Source of the DNA: Myxococcota bacterium
GTDB taxonomy: Bacteria; Myxococcota_C; UBA6777
Direction of reading: 5' to 3'
Length of the DNA stretch: 34,137 nucleotides
Assembly: GCA_963169055.1 (NCBI GenBank)
Contig: CAUJFU010000254.1
Location: forward strand, 1 to 34,137
A program made the position numbers and the translations under genes. How positions within the stretch are numbered: position 1 is the stretch's first letter; each line of letters begins with the position of its first letter. A model generated the notes under the pieces. It was not told the DNA's origin. It worked only from the letters and a program-made list of their open reading frames with translations, and did no database searches. Positions 8,042 to 14,658 of this stretch are shown here, piece by piece.

Positions 8042-9718
8042 TCAGAAATGCACAAAAACGCCGCCCAAGAACTCATAAGAGCCTTGGTGTCGAGCGGGGC
8101 CGGACTCTGTCGCCACGTACGTGTAGTTGACCCGCCCCTCGGCGAAAAGACTCCATCTTTCTAAAAACAGCGCTTCTGCGCCAAGCACGAAGCCGGGTTG
8201 AAAAGAGAAGAAGAAGTCGTTGATCTGTTTGTGGATATCGGATTGGCGTTCAAGGTAGATCGCACTCAAACGCGGCCCCACAAACAGCGAAAACCATTGA
8301 ATCTTCCACACATAAGTTGCAGCGATGGCCACATTGAATTCGGTGACGGTTTGCGGTCGATTGTCCTGTTCAAGAAGCTTGTGGCTATTGCGGGAGAAGG
8401 CGAATTCAAGGCGAAAATCGATGGGGATATGAGACCAAGGGCGTTGCAGTTTGAGCTCGACACCAAACAGCGGAAGTTCACGCGAGAGGATATCGGCGGA
8501 GGAGCCTTGGAGAAAGAACTGATAGCCCGCCTTGAGTGCGATGGCAAAGCGATAATCGCGGCGTTCAAAAAGCTCTTTGGCGTCCATGCGTTCGCCGTCT
8601 TGAAACACGACCATCCCTTCAAACAGTTTGTGTTCGCCTGTTTTGAGGGTGATCTGCTGTCGGCCCGTTTGAACAGGGATGCCTTTTGGGAAGGTGCCTC
8701 GTGGGATGCCGTTGATCTGGACTTCGACGCCTTGGAAGTGGTTGTCGTAGGCGTATAGAACGGGCTTTCCGTTGCGTTTCTTTTGCCCAGACAAGATGAT
8801 CGGATCGGTGCCAAGGATATCGGATTCTGCGTAGGCCCGTTGTGCGCCTTTGGTGTGAAAGTAGGTCATCTCACGGGCATAATCGTGTGCTTCGGAAACG
8901 GTGACGGCTCCGTCCCCGTTGGCATCGTAGCGGTGTTTGAGAGCTTTGATGAAGTAGTGGGTATAGATATCGTTTTGAAGCTCAGCGGATTCACGGGCCG
9001 TTTCACCAAAAGCGCAGACAGCGAGGAAGATGGTTGCGCGTGAGGAATCCTCGATCGGTTGGGTAAAAAAAGCGCCTTTGATGGTTTTGAGTTCTGCGAG
9101 CATGGTTTGATTGAGGCGACTTTTTCCTGTTCCAGAGTGGCAGGTGGCGAGCAGCATCACTTTGCGCTCACTTTTGAGTTTGGCGAAGTGATGGCGGAGG
9201 CGTGCGATGGAGAGGGCGCTTTTGTGGATATCACGTTGTTGGGTGTCGTAAGTGACGAGATAGCGGCGCAAAGTATGCTGAGGATCACGCGCAAGCGTTC
9301 CATGGCCCGAGATGTACACAAAAAGCGTATCGTGCGGATTGGTGTTCAGTTGGCGCAGGCGTTCAAAGGCGCGCAAGATGCCTTTTCGTGTGGTGGCGGT
9401 GGGATCGGCCAGTAACAGGACTTGATCAAAGCCCCCTGTTTTGGGATTGCGAAGTACGTCGGCGAGATCCGCAGCATCTTTGGCGGCAAAACGCAACGGA
9501 TGCCATGCGCGATCTTGGTAGCGATTCACGCCGATCAAGAGGGCGATCTTTTTTCCTTTTTTGGGCAAAATAGCGGTAGTTTGGAGAGATGCAAGCGGGC
9601 GAAAGCCCTTTTCCGTCGAGACAGCGCGTGAAGATGCACAACCAGCCAACAACAACGCTGACAACAGCGCCATCGGCTTCCCCCAGAAGGCCAAAAAGGT
9701 CATCTGTGGCGGATACAC
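8042..9718 (-). CDS. Caspase-fold (peptidase C14) lipoprotein with C-terminal beta-barrel-like domain
   Basis: 558 residues from GTG at 9718, preferred because GGAG sits six bases upstream; an alternative GTG is at 9730 and an ATG lies five codons further in. A lipobox (ALLLAGC, Cys about 27) predicts lipidation. The caspase-like domain starts at KKIALLIGVNRY and has the catalytic pair: His in FVYISGHGT (about H139) and Cys in VMLLATCHSGT (about C193). An EF-hand-type loop (DANGDGAVTVSE, about 265-276) follows. The last ~170 residues (RDYRFAIALKAGYQF ... FLGGVFVHF) are alternating amphipathic strands ending in Phe, like an outer-membrane beta-barrel. Known bacterial caspase-fold proteins are cysteine proteases specific for basic residues; a surface location is inferred. 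It lies between the DUF4384-like gene and the giant lipoprotein and may have its own promoter. Confidence 0.82.
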   Translation of the reverse strand: MYPPQMTFLAFWGKPMALLSALLLAGCASSRAVSTEKGFRPLASLQTTAILPKKGKKIALLIGVNRYQDRAWHPLRFAAKDAADLADVLRNPKTGGFDQVLLLADPTATTRKGILRAFERLRQLNTNPHDTLFVYISGHGTLARDPQHTLRRYLVTYDTQQRDIHKSALSIARLRHHFAKLKSERKVMLLATCHSGTGKSRLNQTMLAELKTIKGAFFTQPIEDSSRATIFLAVCAFGETARESAELQNDIYTHYFIKALKHRYDANGDGAVTVSEAHDYAREMTYFHTKGAQRAYAESDILGTDPIILSGQKKRNGKPVLYAYDNHFQGVEVQINGIPRGTFPKGIPVQTGRQQITLKTGEHKLFEGMVVFQDGERMDAKELFERRDYRFAIALKAGYQFFLQGSSADILSRELPLFGVELKLQRPWSHIPIDFRLEFAFSRNSHKLLEQDNRPQTVTEFNVAIAATYVWKIQWFSLFVGPRLSAIYLERQSDIHKQINDFFFSFQPGFVLGAEALFLERWSLFAEGRVNYTYVATESGPARHQGSYEFLGGVFVHF

Positions 9719-9762
9719 GGCAAACTCCACAACGCATCAAAAAAACAAACACACAACAAATC

Positions 9763-9846
9763 TTTGCGCAACACATTACAGCACACAGACTTGGATAGTA
9801 CACACCTGAAGGATGATCTTCAAGATCCACAGTGAAGTTGCGCAAA
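9763..9846. promoter_or_regulatory. Long-range inverted repeat in the leader of the caspase gene
   Basis: TTTGCGCAAC (9763-9772) and GTTGCGCAAA (9837-9846) are a perfect 10-bp inverted pair, 64 bp apart. Inside lies a tight palindrome GATCTT-C-AAGATC (about 9815-9827). Each arm is itself nearly palindromic (TTGCGCAA), so two dimeric regulator sites flanking the promoter, or a large stem-loop, are both possible. Confidence 0.45.
9795..9823 (-). promoter_or_regulatory. Candidate sigma-70-like promoter of the caspase-lipoprotein gene
   Basis: Minus strand: TTGAAG (plus 9818-9823), 17-bp spacer, TACTAT (plus 9795-9800), lying between the two TTGCGCAA-type arms and about 77 bp upstream of the GTG start. 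Position and spacing are good; the hexamers are moderate matches. Confidence 0.4.
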
Positions 9847-9889
9847 TCGTTTTGTTTGGTGGGGCGAAGTACCACACTTCTGAGGCGAG

Positions 9890-10876
9890 CTATCCGCGCT
9901 GACGAACAAACAGCGTGATGTGATCGGCGTGTAAGAAAAGCTGACGCAAGGCGGGAGAGAGGGCATTGCGTTCTTGGGGGAAGGTTTGGGGGGTGGATGA
10001 ATGGAGCAGCCAAAAGCGTTGGCGTCCGATCATCTTGGGTTCAAGGACGTAGACCATGGGTTGTTCGGCTTGTTTGAGGGTGATCTTGCCGGGATACTGG
10101 GGGGATGCGCGCTTTGGATCAAAGGGATAAAGAGTTTCAAAACGGCCCAGTGCGTCTTCGCGCAAAAGGTACAAATACCCGCGCCGAAGGTTGACGAAGT
10201 GAAAGAGCAGAGCATCTTCGGGATGGAGGATTGCGTTGTTGCGGAAGGGAAGGGCTTTTTTGGGATCTTGGGCGCGCAGGGCAGCGGGGTAGAGATCAAC
10301 GGCAAAAAAAGCGGCGCGATCGCGATCTCCTTTGTGAAGGATATCGGGAGCAACGGAGCGCGGTGCTGTCGTCGATCTTTCACGCGGCAAGGGCTGGTTG
10401 GAAACAGCACTTGGGGTCTTTGAAGAAAGAAAAGAAGGCGAAGTGGTCGAGAGGATGGGGAAGATCAACAATGCAGCCATGCCCACAGCAAGGGGAGCCA
10501 ACCAAGCGCGGCGGAGGCTTTGCCAAAGATCGCGCAGCAGCGATGGTTTCGAGGGATCAGCCGTTTGCGTACGCGGGTTCGATCGCATTTCGGCCAAAGG
10601 GTCGGCAGGAAGTGGCGAATGGACAGCGGATGTGGAGTGCGAAGAAACAGGCGAAGTCTGCTGCAAGATCGAGCGAAGGATCGCTTCGCTTTCTTGGGCA
10701 TCTAGTTCGAGAGGTTCGTTGGAGGCGTGAAAGGCTTGGAAAGGATCGAAAGCGTCGTCTTCTGTGTGCAAGGCCGCATACAGATCAGGTGCGTGTTGGT
10801 GAGATATCTCGCCGCGATAGATCTGCGCGATCATCTCGGCATCAAGGGCATGGGAAGCGACAGGTGTGGTCTTCAT
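9890..10876 (-). CDS. Single-TM protein with DUF4384-like domain; candidate anti-sigma factor/sensor
   Basis: 328 residues, ATG at 10876. The N-terminal ~110 residues are acidic and predicted cytoplasmic, with no zinc-binding HxxxCxxC anti-sigma motif. One membrane span lies at about 124-144 (AWLAPLAVGMAALLIFPIL). The C-terminal periplasmic half (about 195-295: FHFVNLRRGYLYLLRED ALGRFETLYPFDP) resembles DUF4384, a beta domain known in bacteria to accompany caspase-fold proteins and kinases. Its place 177 bp after an ECF sigma-factor gene, with a cytoplasmic N-terminus, single TM and periplasmic domain, is the usual geometry of a transmembrane anti-sigma factor; this role is inference. It precedes the caspase lipoprotein by 171 bp. 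No strong ribosome site is visible. Confidence 0.65.
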   Translation of the reverse strand: MKTTPVASHALDAEMIAQIYRGEISHQHAPDLYAALHTEDDAFDPFQAFHASNEPLELDAQESEAILRSILQQTSPVSSHSTSAVHSPLPADPLAEMRSNPRTQTADPSKPSLLRDLWQSLRRAWLAPLAVGMAALLIFPILSTTSPSFLSSKTPSAVSNQPLPRERSTTAPRSVAPDILHKGDRDRAAFFAVDLYPAALRAQDPKKALPFRNNAILHPEDALLFHFVNLRRGYLYLLREDALGRFETLYPFDPKRASPQYPGKITLKQAEQPMVYVLEPKMIGRQRFWLLHSSTPQTFPQERNALSPALRQLFLHADHITLFVRQRG

Positions 10877-11013
10877 GTTTTTTCGCTCAAGTCGAGTGTT
10901 TTGTGTTTTCTCGATGTGTTGTCTGCTTGCGCAGGATTTCGTTCAAAAACATACAAAAACAGCAGAAGGCACAACGCTTTTCGAGATAGGAGCGACGCGA
11001 TGGACTCGAAGGC

Positions 11014-11075
11014 AAGAGGCGCTTAAAGCTCCATCAGACGGGCCAAGAGGCGCTTAAAGCTCCATCAGACGGGCC
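11014..11075. repeat. 31-bp tandem duplication of the sigma-factor gene 3' end with stop codon
   Basis: GAGGCGCTTAAAGCTCC begins at 11016 and again at 11047 (period 31), with a third partial core (GGCGCTT) after 11080. The right copy contains the true stop (TAA, 11054-11056 on the minus strand). The left copy encodes the same ending, RLLARLMEL-stop, in a frame shifted by one. Confidence 0.85.
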
Positions 11076-11659
11076 AAAAGGCGCTTGCGTATACGATTGC
11101 GAAAACGATCAAGGCGCGTTGTCACGGTGCTTTTGGGGATATCGAGACGTTGCGCGATATCCGAAGTACTCAATCCTTCTATATAAAAGAAGCGTACACA
11201 ATCTTTCATTCCACCGTTCGGAAGATCGTCGATGATCTGGTGAACCAAAGCGATCTGACGCTCTGTCTCGATCTGCTCCAAGTTATCTGGCACAGAAAAA
11301 AGTTCCGTTTCGAGACTCCACGCCGAATGTTTTTTGCCAAAGTTTTCCTCTTTGCTGAGGTGGCTTAAACAACGGTTGCGTGTGATGGTCAACAGCCACG
11401 AAAGAAACTTTTGCCCTTCACGCAACTTATCGAGGTGACGAAACGCCCGAACAAAGGACTCTTGCAAGATATCCTTCGCGATGTCTCGATCGATCCCACC
11501 GAAGGTCTGACAGAAACGATAGACCGTCGAATAATACTTCCGATAGAGGGCCATAAACGCTTGCTCATCACCGGACTTTGCCTTCGCAAGCAGCGTCTTT
11601 TCATCGTGACCTTGCAATCCTTGCTCCTCAAGACTCGCACACACCCAAAGCGGTCTCAC
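11054..11659 (-). CDS. ECF-type sigma-70 family RNA polymerase sigma factor
   Basis: 201 residues from GTG at 11659; TTG at 11617, with AGGAG seven bases upstream, is an equally plausible start giving 187 residues. Region 2 is clear: DEQAFMALYRKYYSTVYRFC ... DIAKDILQESFVRAFRHLDKL ... FLSWLLTITRNRCLSHLSKE. Region 4 helix-turn-helix follows (LSTSDIAQRLDIPKSTVTTRLDRFRNRIRKRL). There is no region 1.1 or 3, as expected for ECF sigma factors that direct polymerase to stress or envelope-response promoters. It heads a same-strand run: DUF4384-like membrane protein, caspase lipoprotein, giant lipoprotein. Both ends of the gene are embedded in tandem duplications. Confidence 0.9.
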   Translation of the reverse strand: MRPLWVCASLEEQGLQGHDEKTLLAKAKSGDEQAFMALYRKYYSTVYRFCQTFGGIDRDIAKDILQESFVRAFRHLDKLREGQKFLSWLLTITRNRCLSHLSKEENFGKKHSAWSLETELFSVPDNLEQIETERQIALVHQIIDDLPNGGMKDCVRFFYIEGLSTSDIAQRLDIPKSTVTTRLDRFRNRIRKRLLARLMEL

Positions 11660-11753
11660 TCGAACACAAACCTAGCGCTTCGGTTCGAGAGGCAGTCGAT
11701 CAGACGAACCTAAAGCGCGATCAGACGAACCCAAAGCGGCCTCACACAAACCT
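11642..11753. repeat. Nested duplications of the sigma-factor start region
   Basis: The block containing the possible GTG start (plus ACCCAAAGCGGTCTCACT, from 11643) recurs as ACCCAAAGCGGCCTCACA at 11730 on the upstream side. Between them a 21-bp unit CGATCAGACGAACC(T/C)AAAGCG is repeated head to tail at 11697-11717 and 11718-11738. The upstream copy also carries a GTG followed by Arg-Pro-Leu-Trp codons, a decoy of the gene start. Confidence 0.75.
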
Positions 11754-11922
11754 GCTCTTTGTACTACAATCGCTTCTTTCTTGCGAGGTTGTTCTTCTCC
11801 GCCTACCACAGGATACGCGACAGCGGTGCAGATGAACCATACACGTTTCAGCCCAAGACCTCGCCCACCCTCGTTTGATCTCACTCACTCCGCACCCAAG
11901 CACCCCGCTCACCCACTGCTCA

Positions 11923-12099
11923 AGAACTCCAACACGCCGATCCACCAAAGCAGATCTCACAAACACGCATACGCTTAAACGAGAGTTCCAATGCGCCGAT
12001 CCACCGAAGCTCGCACAAGCACACATACGCTTAAACGAAAAAACCCCCGTGATTCGATCACACATACGCCCAAACGAAAAAACCCCCGTGATTCAATCA
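11923..12099. repeat. Tandem repeats leading into the groEL terminator
   Basis: Two diverged copies of a 56-59-bp unit (11923-11981 and 11982-12037), sharing CGCCGATCCACC and CATACGCTTAAACG. These run into two 39-bp copies (12022-12060, 12061-12099) sharing CACATACGC..AAACGAAAAA and CCCCCGTGATTC. The second 39-bp copy forms the left arm of the groEL terminator, so part of the terminator itself is duplicated. Confidence 0.8.
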
Positions 12100-12110
12100 C
12101 GAGGGTTTTT
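12077..12110 (-). terminator. Rho-independent terminator of groES-groEL
   Basis: AAAAACCC-CC-GTGATT-C-AATCAC-GA-GGGTTTTT forms a long stem with a 2x2 internal mismatch. Read on the minus strand, it lies 28 bp past the groEL stop codon and ends in a T-run. It is nearly symmetrical and could also stop transcription from the other strand. Confidence 0.85.
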
Positions 12111-12137
12111 GTTGACTTGTCGGATAGACAGGGGGGA

Positions 12138-13976
<1,839 letters not shown>

Positions 13977-14267
13977 TTAATCTTCGAGGATTCCGAGGAT
14001 ATCGTCTTCGCGCAAGATCAGGTGTTCTTTACCATCGATCTTGATCTCTGTGCCCGAGTATTTGCCAAACAGGACACGATGTCCTTCTTTGACATCGAGG
14101 TTACGGCGCGAACCATCTTCGAGGATCTTGCCAGCGCCCACAGCCACCACTTTTCCTTGGAGGGGTTTTTCTTTGGCTGTATCGGGGATGATGATCCCAC
14201 CAGCAGTTTTGTGTTCTTCTTCAATACGGGTGACAAGGATACGGTCATGCAACGGCTTCATCTTCAT
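13977..14267 (-). CDS. groES: Co-chaperonin GroES (Hsp10)
   Basis: 96 residues from ATG at 14267 ([18 protein letters not shown]); GGAG lies ten bases upstream, and a second ATG two codons later (14261) is a possible alternative. GroES caps the GroEL barrel. The sequence shows the usual mobile loop region ([20 protein letters not shown]), [10 protein letters not shown], and the C-terminal [29 protein letters not shown]. It is the first gene of groES-groEL, with a sigma-70-like promoter about 190 bp upstream. No CIRCE (TTAGCACTC-N9-GAGTGCTAA) element was seen in that leader. Confidence 0.97.
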   Translation of the reverse strand: MKMKPLHDRILVTRIEEEHKTAGGIIIPDTAKEKPLQGKVVAVGAGKILEDGSRRNLDVKEGHRVLFGKYSGTEIKIDGKEHLILREDDILGILED

Positions 14268-14453
14268 CGAAGTAGATCTCCAAATCACAAGGACGCCGTG
14301 TATCCGAAAGGATCGTCGGCAACGAGCGTCTGTTCAGAAATGAATGAAAGGAGAAAGACGCGCCAAAACATCTCGTCGAGCGGAGAGTTTTTGGCGCTTG
14401 GCGTGGAGAGACAGAGCCGTCCACTTGGGGGGGGTCTGTCTTTGTTGGGCAAA

Positions 14454-14481
14454 GAGATAAGACCGCCTCAAAGGTTGTCAA
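14454..14481 (-). promoter_or_regulatory. Sigma-70-like promoter of groES-groEL
   Basis: Minus strand: perfect -35 TTGACA (plus 14476-14481), 16-bp spacer, -10 TATCTC (plus 14454-14459). The transcript would have a leader of about 180 nt, including a GACAGA/TCTGTC stem and a C8 tract. The rest of the 391-bp divergent gap to the kinase-like gene shows no other feature I can name. Confidence 0.55.
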
Positions 14482-14658
14482 GAAAAAATTTTCCAAAGGC
14501 GCTCATCGAAGAATTCTCAATCAATTTGGCAACCTAGCAAAAAATCAACTGTCCCGCTCTTGGACAAAGGCGCAGAGCGTGGGAATCTTCCAAAGCCTCT
14601 TGCCGTCTGAGGGGGTGTAGCGTCGCTATCAAACCGATGGAAAACCGCTGGGAATCGA

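Larger units (their letters stand above)
11754..12137. other. Non-coding stretch between sigma-factor gene and groEL
   Basis: No convincing gene is present. The left half (11754-11922) shows no recognisable element and should hold the sigma-factor promoter, but no clear -35/-10 pair was found. The right half is made of tandem repeats and the groEL terminator. Confidence 0.5.

Noticed and set aside
14268-14658. CIRCE operator expected before groES
   Set aside because: No TTAGCACTC-N9-GAGTGCTAA or near match was found; only a sigma-70-like promoter is seen.
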